Counted from the first letter of the stretch, positions 1 to 6,290 are shown. The stretch is DNA of 9,121 nucleotides from Fidelibacterota bacterium (GCA_016937825.1 JAFGVT010000052.1:1-9121), one strand, 5' to 3'. Translations and numbers: made by a program. The notes: generated by a model from the sequence alone, not told the origin.

Positions 1-1
1 C

Positions 2-397
2 CTGTCCCTCGTTACCGAACTGCTCGGGGCCCTTCAGAAAGAACTTCCCGTCGATCCGCGCCGGCTTTACGTGACCGGACTTTCCATGGGCGGCTACGGG
101 ACCTGGGACCTTATTTCGCGCATGCCGGAGATGTTCGCGGCCGCCGCACCGGTCTGCGGGGGCGGGGATGAGAAACAGGCTTCCCGTCTGACGGAACTGC
201 CCGTCTGGGTCTTCCACGGCGCCGACGACACCACCGTCCCGCCGCAGCGTTCCCGGAACATGGTCGATGCCATCCGGGCGGCCGGCGGTAAAAAGATCCG
301 CTATACCGAATACCCCGGCGTCGGACACGGCTCCTGGAAACCCGCCTACGCGGACCCGAAACTCATGAAATGGATGTTCCGGCAGCGGAAGAAATGA
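2..397 (+). CDS. Alpha/beta-hydrolase esterase (dienelactone hydrolase / prolyl-oligopeptidase-like), 5' truncated by window edge
   Basis: The reading frame is open from position 2 to the TGA at 395-397, so the gene enters from the left and only its last 131 codons are visible. The nucleophile elbow GLSMGG places the catalytic Ser at 83-85. The motif HGADDTTVP supplies the acid (second Asp, 227-229), and GVGHGSW supplies the His (326-328). All three triad members therefore lie in the canonical order and spacing for secreted esterases of the PHB-depolymerase, phospholipase/carboxylesterase and prolyl-oligopeptidase type. The stretch before the elbow, DPRRLYVTGLSMGGYGTWDL, is very typical of this family. 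The substrate cannot be deduced, and any signal peptide lies outside the window. The last codons (KPAYADPKLMKWMFRQ) recur almost identically at 2077-2133, downstream of the next gene. No clear terminator follows the stop codon. Confidence 0.9.
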   Translation: MSLVTELLGALQKELPVDPRRLYVTGLSMGGYGTWDLISRMPEMFAAAAPVCGGGDEKQASRLTELPVWVFHGADDTTVPPQRSRNMVDAIRAAGGKKIRYTEYPGVGHGSWKPAYADPKLMKWMFRQRKK

Positions 398-648
398 TGT
401 GACGAGAGCGTAATCCGCCGGAATACCTGCTTGTTGTCCGAAACTTCCTATGCCGTGAAGAAGACGGGCAAAAACAGAATGAAGAAAACCGGTCCAAAAC
501 CCTTTACGTGTTCGGACGCAAACGCCGCGCCGCATCGTTTGTTCAGTCGTTGCAAAGCCCTCCGAACTTAAAATGTGGGTGACTGTTCGGGTTGGGAAGA
601 AATTGATCTCAAGCAGTATTTTATTTCCCGGTGACGTGGTGATAAAAA
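398..648. other. Intergenic stretch without a recognisable gene
   Basis: This is the first part of a 382-bp gap between the esterase and the serine hydrolase. Frame 1 of the + strand stays open for 59 codons (403-582, stop TGA at 580-582), but it has no convincing start or ribosome site and its translation is basic and unfamiliar, so I do not call a gene. I found no strong promoter. A weak candidate is TTGGGA, 19 bases, then TATTTT, near 593-623. There is no tRNA, no integron attC-like site and no insertion-sequence inverted repeat that I can recognise. Base composition drifts from GC-rich toward AT-rich moving right. Confidence 0.5.
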
Positions 649-783
649 AACGCCTCATCCGGAGGATTTACTGAGATCGCAGGAGCCATGATTTCAAATC
701 CGGAAGACATGAAAAAGAGGGCTCCTCTTTTAGCTGATGGAGCGATATTAGATGCAAGCCTCAAAAACAAAAAGGCAATATGA
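649..783 (+). pseudogene. Probable relic of a second serine hydrolase (beta-lactamase family), overlapping the start of the intact one
   Basis: Frame 1 is open from just after tandem stops at 640-645 to the TGA at 781-783. Its translation includes AGAMISNPEDMKK followed by APLLADGAILDASL. This matches the family signature of class C beta-lactamase-like hydrolases (usually like GxMxSTPxDMxxFxxxLLxGxxLS). It also aligns with residues 290-317 of the intact neighbour (LITSPDDLSLFLSKLLSGQGVLS). No catalytic motif is present. An in-frame ATG at 688, preceded by AGGAG at 681-685, could start a 31-residue peptide, but the spacing of two bases is short. The TGA overlaps the ATG at 780 as ATGA, the arrangement of translationally coupled genes. 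The homology call is by eye and the alternative is chance or a short leader peptide. Confidence 0.45.
713..731. terminator. Perfect 8-bp hairpin flanked by A and T runs, terminator-like
   Basis: AAAAGAGG, loop GCT, CCTCTTTT forms a perfect inverted repeat. The T run is part of the stem, so the element could act on either strand as a short intrinsic terminator. It sits 49 bases before the start of the serine hydrolase and inside the open stretch I read as a gene relic. It could therefore reduce read-through from the left or act as a leader structure. The three-base loop and the fact that the stem is A/T at its base make it only a moderate candidate. Confidence 0.35.
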
Positions 784-2027
784 TGAGAGCAAAACGAATT
801 TTCTATGTATGGGCCGCGATATCAATCGTGCTGGTAGGGTGTCATGATAATGATGTTGATATTGATCAGCATCATTTACTGCAGACAAGGCTTCAACAAA
901 TGGTTGATACGGCATTAATTGATTATAAGGCGCAGGTCCCGGATTTTCCCGGAGGAATTGCATTAAACGTAATCTCCGGAAATGAATCATTCTTTGTTGG
1001 CTCCGGTATGGGAACTTCGCTTAGCGCGCAGGTCCATTTCAGGGCGGCAAGTTGTACCAAAACGTTTACGGCAACGGCAATTCTTTTATTGCACCAGCAA
1101 GGCAAACTCAATATCAATGCCCACATTACAGATACCATTCCCGGAACGTCGGAACCCTATGTGCCAAACATTCCCGCTTATGATATCCCGAATAAGAGCT
1201 CGATCACTCTATTGGATTTACTGAGGCATCGAGCCGGGGTTTATGATATATCCAATGAAACGATTCCGGATACAATTCCGGCAAATGTTCCCTACAAGGG
1301 TATGAACTATCTTGAATACAAAATGGCCCAGGACACCTCACACACCTTTACGTTTGATGAACTGTTAAACGTAGTGGCAGAAACGGGTCTTTCGTATTTC
1401 TTCCCGGGAACAGCCTATCATTACTCCAATACGGGGTACTCTATCCTTGGTAAAATCATTGAAAGGGTTTCGGAGCAGTCTTACCGGGACTATCTCATGG
1501 AAAATGTGATTCTGCCGATGGGAATGGTCAACAGCTCGATGCCGGTGCTCGGCACTGATCAGGATATACCCGAACCCAATGTTCCCGGCTATGTCCTTTA
1601 CGACAACGAGGTGTTGAATGTGACCGGTTCAAACATGTCAGCCAACGTTGCCGAAGGAAATCTTATCACAAGCCCCGACGATCTTTCATTGTTCCTGAGC
1701 AAGTTGTTATCCGGGCAGGGCGTGTTGAGTTATTATACCGTAAATACCCTGATGATGAATTGTCTGCCGACAGGAGGCATCGGAGCAGGCGGCTACGGAT
1801 GCGGTTTGAGCTATATAAATAATCTTGGCTACGGACATAATGGCGCCCACGAAGGATATCTCTCGATTATGGCCTATGACCCTGTGAATGATTTTACGGT
1901 AGTGGCATTTAGCAACGCATGGAACTTTAATGAATCTATAGACAGCCTGATAGATCAATTAATTAATTTTCTTGAAGCTGCCTGTTACAAAAGCAAAGCA
2001 ATTATTACAAACGGAATTGAAACGTGA
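780..2027 (+). CDS. Serine hydrolase of the beta-lactamase class C / DD-carboxypeptidase family, predicted lipoprotein
   Basis: The 415-residue product has the three active-site motifs of penicillin-recognising serine enzymes. These are SxxK as S91-C-T-K94 (in FRAASCTKTFTA), YxN as Y215-S-N217 (in YHYSNTGY), and HxG as H353-N-G355 in place of KTG. HxG is usual for the R61-like DD-peptidase/esterase branch. The N-terminus has a hydrophobic segment ending in LVGC, so Cys21 is probably lipidated and the enzyme anchored on the periplasmic side. The family hydrolyses D-Ala-D-Ala peptides, beta-lactams or other esters, and the substrate cannot be read from sequence. Two adjacent ATGs (780 and 783) are possible. 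The only ribosome site is a weak AAGG a few bases upstream, which spaces better for the second. The gene is visibly more AT-rich than the rest of the window, suggesting separate ancestry. There is no frameshift or missing motif. Confidence 0.9.
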   Translation: MMRAKRIFYVWAAISIVLVGCHDNDVDIDQHHLLQTRLQQMVDTALIDYKAQVPDFPGGIALNVISGNESFFVGSGMGTSLSAQVHFRAASCTKTFTATAILLLHQQGKLNINAHITDTIPGTSEPYVPNIPAYDIPNKSSITLLDLLRHRAGVYDISNETIPDTIPANVPYKGMNYLEYKMAQDTSHTFTFDELLNVVAETGLSYFFPGTAYHYSNTGYSILGKIIERVSEQSYRDYLMENVILPMGMVNSSMPVLGTDQDIPEPNVPGYVLYDNEVLNVTGSNMSANVAEGNLITSPDDLSLFLSKLLSGQGVLSYYTVNTLMMNCLPTGGIGAGGYGCGLSYINNLGYGHNGAHEGYLSIMAYDPVNDFTVVAFSNAWNFNESIDSLIDQLINFLEAACYKSKAIITNGIET

Positions 2028-2073
2028 ACACGCGGGTCTGCTCCGGCAGCCGGAAAGCAAAATCGAAATAACC

Positions 2074-2133
2074 CGGAAACCCGCCTGCGCGGACCCGAAA
2101 CTCATGAAACATATGTTCCGGCAAAAAAAATAA
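2074..2133 (+). pseudogene. Duplicated 3' end of the left-edge esterase gene (gene remnant)
   Basis: In one frame this reads RKPACADPKLMKHMFRQKK and then TAA. The esterase at the left edge ends WKPAYADPKLMKWMFRQRKK and then TGA. At DNA level 2077-2123 matches 338-384 at 43 of 47 positions by my hand alignment. The four differences are one base in the Tyr/Cys codon and three in the Trp/His codon. Homology stops abruptly at the 5' side: bases before 2074 do not resemble the esterase. No start codon or upstream domain is present, so this is a fragment and not a gene. The differences suggest either an old duplication or the leftover tail of a diverged paralogue whose body was replaced by the serine hydrolase segment. 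Confidence 0.8.
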
Positions 2134-2169
2134 GGCAACAAGCGATCCGGATGAGTCCGGAAGCGCCGA

Positions 2170-2192
2170 ATTCCCGTATTTGGGCCGGGAAT
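2170..2192 (+). terminator. Hairpin with short T run, weak terminator candidate after the serine hydrolase
   Basis: ATTCCCG (2170-2176) pairs with CGGGAAT (2186-2192) around a nine-base loop, followed by GGTTTTAT. Just upstream, TCCGGA-TGAG-TCCGGA (2146-2161) forms another 6-bp hairpin. Both lie between the serine hydrolase remnant region and the lipoprotein promoter, where a transcript end would be expected. The T run is short, so confidence is modest. Confidence 0.3.
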
Positions 2193-2311
2193 GGTTTTAT
2201 ACAATGTGAATTCACCGGATCTTTTGCGAACACGCCGCTGCCGATCCGCATGCCCCGCTTATAACATCCGCTAACCTGCTTCATCCCTTCGCCCCCTCCC
2301 GGAAAAAAATA

Positions 2312-2340
2312 TTGTATGAAAATCCGGCCGGTAGTATATT
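2312..2340 (+). promoter_or_regulatory. Sigma-70-type promoter candidate for the small lipoprotein
   Basis: A -35-like TTGTAT (2312-2317, three of six consensus bases) is followed, after exactly 17 bases, by a -10-like TATATT (2335-2340, five of six). Transcription would start near 2347, ahead of the ribosome site at 2361-2367. The position inside an open frame that could extend upstream to 2316 argues that the upstream extension is not translated. Confidence 0.5.
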
Positions 2341-2360
2341 ATATCCACTATCAAACCGGC

Positions 2361-2367
2361 AAGGAGG
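2361..2367 (+). promoter_or_regulatory. Strong ribosome binding site deciding the lipoprotein start
   Basis: AAGGAGG lies five bases before the ATG at 2373. The frame is open upstream to an ATG at 2316, but only the 2373 start has this site, and only that start gives a clean signal peptide. Confidence 0.85.
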
Positions 2368-2372
2368 ATGTT

Positions 2373-2756
2373 ATGAGAAAACGCAGGATGTTGTGTCTGT
2401 CCTTATTAATGGCAAGTGTCTTGGCGCTTAGCTGCGGGATCTTCAATTTCAGCGGAAAATTCTCACCCCCCACCTGGATACAGGGCACCTGGTCCGACAC
2501 CTACAGTACGACCACGTATATTTTCGAGACCGAAAATGTAAAACAGACGATCGGCGGGTATACCATCAATCTGGGACTTGCGTATCTGGCCGCCACGATC
2601 ACGGAAACATCGAACGACTCCCTGTATGAATTCTCGATCGATCAGTCCGATGAGATCGCGACCTACAGATTTGAGAAGACCTCGGCAACGACACTTGACT
2701 ATACCGTGACCGCCAGTGAGGTCACAAGCCCTGTCGTTGTGCTGACAAAACAATAA
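2373..2756 (+). CDS. Small predicted lipoprotein of unknown function
   Basis: The 127-residue product begins MRKRRMLCLSLLMASVLALSC: a basic head, a hydrophobic core and a lipobox LALSC, so Cys21 should be lipidated after signal peptidase II cleavage. The mature part (about 106 residues) opens with GIFNFSGKFSPPTWIQGTWSD. It continues with alternating polar/hydrophobic stretches rich in Thr, Ser and Tyr, which suggests a small beta-sheet fold, perhaps lipocalin-like. 'PTWIQGTWSD' resembles the start of many short spirochaete lipoproteins, but this is recollection and not a search. There is no catalytic motif. It stands alone with its own promoter and is convergent with the minus-strand operon to its right. 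Confidence 0.85.
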   Translation: MRKRRMLCLSLLMASVLALSCGIFNFSGKFSPPTWIQGTWSDTYSTTTYIFETENVKQTIGGYTINLGLAYLAATITETSNDSLYEFSIDQSDEIATYRFEKTSATTLDYTVTASEVTSPVVVLTKQ

Positions 2757-2777
2757 ACGTTTCCATCCATTGTTGAG

Positions 2778-2805
2778 CATCCGGCCGTAAACGGCCGGCA
2801 GGATG
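2778..2805. terminator. GC-rich hairpin between convergent genes
   Basis: CCGGCCG (2781-2787) and CGGCCGG (2792-2798) form a perfect 7-bp stem with loop TAAA, flanked by CAT and ATG, which could add outer pairs. It lies in the gap between the lipoprotein gene (+) and the UPF0104 gene (-), where both transcripts should end. No T run follows on either strand, so it may only assist termination or protect RNA ends. Confidence 0.45.
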
Positions 2806-2832
2806 AACCCTTGCGTTTCAAAATACTGGAAC

Positions 2833-2859
2833 GCGGGGGAAGTCCCGCTTATTCTTTTT
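2833..2859 (+). terminator. Intrinsic terminator candidate for the lipoprotein transcript
   Basis: GCGGG (2833-2837) pairs with CCCGC (2844-2848) across a six-base loop, followed by TTATTCTTTTT. This is a normal stem plus U-tract geometry on the + strand. It overlaps the stop codon of the opposing UPF0104 gene. The short stem keeps confidence moderate. Confidence 0.5.
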
Positions 2860-3820
2860 CCCGGATCTTCTGAAGTTCCCGGAAGCTCATATTGGCCTCA
2901 AGGAAATGGATGAAGCCGAACAGGCAGATGGGAATGAGCCCGATCAGATGCTGCAGAAAGGCATAGCTGGCCGCGGTGTTTTTGTCGATGCCCAGCAGGA
3001 TCAGGGCGGCGACCATCGCGGCGTGAAAGGTCCCGACAAAGCCGGGGGCTGCGGGAATGGCAATGGCGATCATGGCGGTTGCCATCAGAATATAGCTCTC
3101 GATAAATCCAAGTTCGATATGGCAGGCCCTGATGCCGGCCCAGTAGGTCAGTCCGGTTACGAACCAGAGAAAAAAACTGTAGAAGATGATCGCGAAGGGG
3201 TGGCGGATATCGAACAGCGCCAGCATGCCGTGATGAAGGTTCTCAAAGAAGTCCGCTGCCCTGCCGTGTTTTTTTTCCAGGTAGGTGCTGATCCGGTGGC
3301 GCAGGCGATAGTAAGCGAAAAGAACGATAACGAAAAGCGCCAGCAGAACGATCAGCGAGATCCTGACAATGGCAAGCTGCTTGTCCGTCAGCGGAAGGTC
3401 GACGAAAAGGGAGAACACGACGACGAACAGGAAAAAGCTCACACCGTCCGTAAAACGTTCGATAATGATGGAAGGAAAGAGCAGCGATCCTTTTTTGTCG
3501 ATAAACCGGCCGGTCGTGTAGGCGCGGACCACTTCGCCGATCCGGAAGGGGAGAACATAGTTGGTAAAGAATCCTGCGATCGTGCCTTTATACAGGTTCA
3601 GGACGGAGAACGATCCCATCGGCAGGAGAAAGATCCGCCAGCGCGCCGCACGGACGAGCAGGACCAGGATCATTCCCAGCATCCCGCCGGCGTACCACCA
3701 GAGATCGACCGAACCCAGTTCCTGAAGAAAGGCGGACCACTGAATGCCGCGAAAGGCGATGAACAGACCGGCGAGGGAAATGAGAATACCCAGGATGAGC
3801 CGTAACGCTTTATATTTCAT
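2849..3820 (-). CDS. Lysylphosphatidylglycerol-synthase-type membrane protein (UPF0104, flippase-like domain)
   Basis: This is a 323-residue polytopic inner-membrane protein with about eight hydrophobic segments. The family's conserved positions are visible. They are RAARWR (57-62), the NYVLPFRIGEVVRA block (87-100), ERFTDG (121-126), and IPAAPGFVGTFH (255-266) in the C-terminal half. The length is that of the stand-alone membrane domain, without the cytosolic aminoacyl-transferase domain of MprF. It therefore should not add lysine to lipid. Such proteins are generally thought to translocate or help synthesise envelope lipids or glycolipids, and the substrate here is unknown. Its ATG overlaps the stop of the CvpA-family gene by four bases (3817-3820, ATGA on the minus strand), so the two are probably translationally coupled. 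It is the last gene of its operon. Confidence 0.88.
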   Translation of the reverse strand: MKYKALRLILGILISLAGLFIAFRGIQWSAFLQELGSVDLWWYAGGMLGMILVLLVRAARWRIFLLPMGSFSVLNLYKGTIAGFFTNYVLPFRIGEVVRAYTTGRFIDKKGSLLFPSIIIERFTDGVSFFLFVVVFSLFVDLPLTDKQLAIVRISLIVLLALFVIVLFAYYRLRHRISTYLEKKHGRAADFFENLHHGMLALFDIRHPFAIIFYSFFLWFVTGLTYWAGIRACHIELGFIESYILMATAMIAIAIPAAPGFVGTFHAAMVAALILLGIDKNTAASYAFLQHLIGLIPICLFGFIHFLEANMSFRELQKIREKE

Positions 3821-4545
3821 GGCGTCTCGGAATATAACATGTTAATGATCTCCTGCAGATCGGGATTTTCTTCCCGCAATTTAGAGATCACCTCCAGCTG
3901 CCGGGAAAAGGGCATCTCGGTGAAGCGCAGTTTCATTTCATCGATAAAGGCTTCATCCGCGCCGTCGATCTCTTCTAACTGCTTTTCAAAAGAAGAGATC
4001 ACCTTAAGGGTATCCTGCTGCGGGGATAAAAGAGCGTCCAGGCGGTCGCGAATGTCGCCCTCGCGCATATAGGGCTGAACGAGCTTCTCATACAAGGAAG
4101 GGGCGAAATTACCCAGAAGGCGGTAAGAAACGGACTTGTCTTTCAGGTCGCTTCCCAGGGAGTCGGAGGGGATGGCCAGGAGCAGCCAGAAGATCAGGCT
4201 CATGATGATCGCGGCTTTCAGGGCGCCGAGAAAGAGTCCGCCGAGACGGTCTAGCCAACCGAGCTTGATCGCATGGATGATCGTCCGAAGGAAATACCCC
4301 GCCAGCTGGGCGATAAGGATCACGATAATGAAGATCAGCGCGTAGCCGATAATGTCCGCCGCCTGCGGCGATAAATTGAACTGCATGATCAGAATGTCGC
4401 TTGCCCAGGCGCCGAGGTTGGCGGCGACGATGATCCCGAGTACCAGTCCCGCCAGCCGGAAGGCACTGTTCAGAAGGCCCTGCTGATAGGATTTGTAGAT
4501 CAGGATCAGGGCGACCAGGATCGTAATGATATCAACCCAATACAT
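3817..4545 (-). CDS. CvpA family membrane protein
   Basis: The 242-residue product starts MYWVDIITILVALILIYKSYQQGLLNSAFRL, the usual CvpA N-terminus with an early Asp and a Gly in the first loop. Four hydrophobic segments lie at about 5-20, 29-45, 63-90 and 105-125. The hallmark LGWLDRLGGLFLGALK (95-110) precedes the fourth. The C-terminal 115 residues are a soluble, charged, probably helical extension, longer than in the roughly 160-residue E. coli CvpA. CvpA proteins sit in the inner membrane. In enterobacteria they are linked to colicin V production and envelope stress tolerance, but the molecular activity is unsettled. The ATG follows the stop of the YqeY gene by one base and is preceded by a purine-rich AGGGGG on the minus strand. 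The gene is the middle of a three-gene operon. Confidence 0.9.
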   Translation of the reverse strand: MYWVDIITILVALILIYKSYQQGLLNSAFRLAGLVLGIIVAANLGAWASDILIMQFNLSPQAADIIGYALIFIIVILIAQLAGYFLRTIIHAIKLGWLDRLGGLFLGALKAAIIMSLIFWLLLAIPSDSLGSDLKDKSVSYRLLGNFAPSLYEKLVQPYMREGDIRDRLDALLSPQQDTLKVISSFEKQLEEIDGADEAFIDEMKLRFTEMPFSRQLEVISKLREENPDLQEIINMLYSETP

Positions 4546-4546
4546 C

Positions 4547-4993
4547 TTAACCCCCTAACAGTTTGGTTACGACGGCCTGAACCCGTTTCCCGTCCGCTTT
4601 TCCTGCGACGGCTTTCATGGCGGGTCCCATGACCCTGCCCTTGTCCGCGGGGGACGTAACCCCGGTCTCGGCGATGATCTTTTTGACGATGGCTTCGATG
4701 GCGGCGTCCTCCATTTCGGCCGGCAGATAGGTGCGGATCAGTTCCAGTTCGGCCTGCTCGATCTCCGCAAGGTCACGGCGGCCTGCCTGCGTATAGGTTT
4801 GAATGGAATCTAGACGTTCTTTCGCCGCTTTTTTCAGGACGGCCAGTTCTTCGGCTTCGTCCAGATCCTTGATCAGGGCGATCTTTTTTTCGCGCAATTT
4901 GGAGATCAGCATCCGCAGGGTGCGGACCGTGTCGGCGTCCTTGCTCAGCATGGCCTTTTTCAAGTCGGACTGGAGTTTTTCTGTAAAATTCAT
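4547..4993 (-). CDS. yqeY: GatB/YqeY domain-containing protein
   Basis: The 148-residue soluble protein spans the whole YqeY family length. The helical N-terminal half is followed by the conserved RDLAEIEQAELELIRTYLPAEM (73-94). The C-terminal part, SPADKGRVMGPAMKAVAGKADGKRV, is the tail-like domain shared with the C-terminus of GatB, the amidotransferase subunit that binds tRNA. A role around tRNA-dependent amidation is often proposed from this similarity but is not shown for stand-alone members. I take the ATG at 4993 as the start. It has GAGG about six bases upstream on the minus strand, and the product begins MNFTEKLQSDLKKAM as in relatives. A TTG four codons further upstream overlaps that ribosome site and is unlikely. 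It is the first gene of the operon with the CvpA-family and UPF0104 genes. Confidence 0.92.
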   Translation of the reverse strand: MNFTEKLQSDLKKAMLSKDADTVRTLRMLISKLREKKIALIKDLDEAEELAVLKKAAKERLDSIQTYTQAGRRDLAEIEQAELELIRTYLPAEMEDAAIEAIVKKIIAETGVTSPADKGRVMGPAMKAVAGKADGKRVQAVVTKLLGG

Positions 4994-5090
4994 CGTGTGC
5001 CTCAATAGGAATTAATCGATATTTTACAAATGAAATATTTTATTAAAAAGGTTTTTATTGTATTTTGCGCCTGATGACAGGAACGAAATA
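4994..5090. promoter_or_regulatory. AT-rich divergent promoter region between the yqeY operon and anmK
   Basis: These 97 bases separate the two divergent genes and must drive both. They are strikingly AT-rich against GC-rich coding flanks, especially 5014-5066. On the minus strand TAAAAT (complement of 5020-5025) is a good -10 candidate for yqeY, but its -35 is poor. On the plus strand I see TTTACA (5023-5028) but no well-spaced -10. AGGA at 5079-5082 is the ribosome site for anmK. Exact promoters cannot be fixed by eye. Confidence 0.4.
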
Positions 5091-6230
5091 ATGAAGAAAA
5101 CACCTTGTTCCCTTTTTGAGCAAGCTGAGTTATCCGTTCTGGGACTGATGTCCGGAACGTCCGCCGACGGGCTGGATATCTGTCGGGTGGAATTTTCGGG
5201 TTTCGGCAAGTACCCCGCCTACCGGGTCACTTATTCGGACTTTATTCCCTATCCCGAGGATTTCTCCGCCGCTTTCAAGCGGCCGCTGGACTTGTCCGGC
5301 GCCGGGATCGCCCACTGGAACATGGCGTGGGGGAAGTGGGTGGGAACGATTGTCAAGGCGCTTCCCGTGAGCGCGGACATCATCGCCAGCCACGGGCAGA
5401 CGCTCCTGCACCGGCCGCCAGATTATACGCTGCAGATCGGAGAAGCGGTCTGCGTGGCGCAGATCAGCGGCATGCCGGTGGTCTGCGATTTCAGAACGGC
5501 CGATGTGGCGCTGGGCGGCCAGGGCGCGCCACTTATCCCTGTAGTTGATGAATTTCTCCTGCGCCGGGAGGAGGGTGCGGTCATTGCCCTGAACATGGGC
5601 GGTATCGCCAATCTGACCTATTTGCCGCCGCGATCTTCAAGCGATCCCGTGATCGCCTGGGATACCGGCCCCGCCAATACCCTGATCGACAAGGCGGTGA
5701 TCGAATTCACCCGGGGCGCCGCACAGTACGACGATCGGGGTGCCTTTGCCCGGAAAGGCCGGCTCGACCCGGTCCTGCTCGATCACCTGATGGAGCATCC
5801 TTACCTGAAGCAGCCCGTTCCCAAGTCGGCCGGACAGGAACAGTTCGGGTTTGACTATTATCTTGATCTTAAAAATATCATAAGCCTTAATAACGACAAC
5901 GACTGGCTTTCCTTTATCCGTACGCTGACCGAATTCACCGCAAAGTCCATCCACCGGGAGATCATATCCCGTTTGAACGATCCCGGATCGGTCGCCGTAT
6001 TATATGCCAGCGGCGGCGGCGCGGAAAACACCTTCATCATGGAGCGGCTTTCCGAACTGTTCGGGGGGACGGAGATAAAAAAATTCGATATGCCCGGCAT
6101 CGACAGCGGCAGCAAGGAAGCTTTCGGGTTCGCCTACCTCGGCTACCTCTTCCTTCGGCAATTGCCCGGGAATATCCCGAGCGTCACCGGCGCTTCCCGT
6201 GAGGCCGTGCTGGGGAAACTGGTATGGTAA
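5091..6230 (+). CDS. anmK: Anhydro-N-acetylmuramic acid kinase
   Basis: AnmK cleaves the 1,6-anhydro ring of anhMurNAc and phosphorylates it to MurNAc-6-phosphate in the cytosol, feeding recycled cell-wall sugar to MurQ. The 379-residue product is full length (E. coli about 369). It carries the family blocks in order: GLMSGTSADGLD (18-29), HGQTLLHRP (101-109), CDFRTADVALGGQGAPL (132-148), LNMGGIANLT (167-176), DTGPANTLID (191-200), SGGGAENTFIMERL (307-320), DSGSKEAFGFAYLG (338-351) and SVTGASREAVLG (364-375). The ATG at 5091 has AGGA eight bases upstream, and a TTG at 5058 would add unrelated residues. Its neighbours include no murQ, so the rest of the recycling pathway must lie elsewhere. 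It is transcribed away from the yqeY operon and converges on the methyltransferase gene. Confidence 0.97.
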   Translation: MKKTPCSLFEQAELSVLGLMSGTSADGLDICRVEFSGFGKYPAYRVTYSDFIPYPEDFSAAFKRPLDLSGAGIAHWNMAWGKWVGTIVKALPVSADIIASHGQTLLHRPPDYTLQIGEAVCVAQISGMPVVCDFRTADVALGGQGAPLIPVVDEFLLRREEGAVIALNMGGIANLTYLPPRSSSDPVIAWDTGPANTLIDKAVIEFTRGAAQYDDRGAFARKGRLDPVLLDHLMEHPYLKQPVPKSAGQEQFGFDYYLDLKNIISLNNDNDWLSFIRTLTEFTAKSIHREIISRLNDPGSVAVLYASGGGAENTFIMERLSELFGGTEIKKFDMPGIDSGSKEAFGFAYLGYLFLRQLPGNIPSVTGASREAVLGKLVW

Positions 6231-6240
6231 AGAGCGGAGA

Positions 6241-6290
6241 TTGAGGTTAAGATTAAGGTTAAGATTAAGATTAAGATTAAGATTGAGATT
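6241..6290. repeat. Hexanucleotide tandem repeat (TTAAGA)n, eight units
   Basis: Starting at 6241 the units are TTGAGG, TTAAGA, TTAAGG, TTAAGA (four times), TTGAGA, then TT. Five of eight units are exact, and the variants differ by A-to-G transitions at positions three and six. The repeat fills most of the 83-bp gap between the convergent anmK and RNA methyltransferase genes. It contains no gene: on the minus strand it reads as an artificial Asn-Leu repeat. GAGAT (6285-6289) and ATCTC (6296-6300) form a weak hairpin at its right end. No ordinary terminator is visible for either flanking gene. Confidence 0.95.

Noticed and set aside
398..779. Integron cassette or insertion sequence boundary
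   Set aside because: I searched for attC core sites, terminal inverted repeats, target duplications and transposase-like frames and found none that were convincing.
2316..2372. Upstream start for the small lipoprotein
   Set aside because: It would put 19 residues before the signal peptide and overlaps the predicted promoter. The AAGGAGG site serves the ATG at 2373.
2906..3805. Long + strand open frame of 299 codons
   Set aside because: It is antisense to the UPF0104 membrane gene. The translation is an extreme Asp/Glu/Gln/Lys/Arg mixture, as expected from reading hydrophobic codons backwards, and the minus-strand protein has clear family motifs.
5058..5090. TTG start for anmK at 5058
   Set aside because: The extra residues are not part of the AnmK fold, and AGGA is correctly placed for the ATG at 5091.
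6241..6290. CRISPR array
   Set aside because: The unit is six bases with no spacers, so it is a simple tandem repeat.
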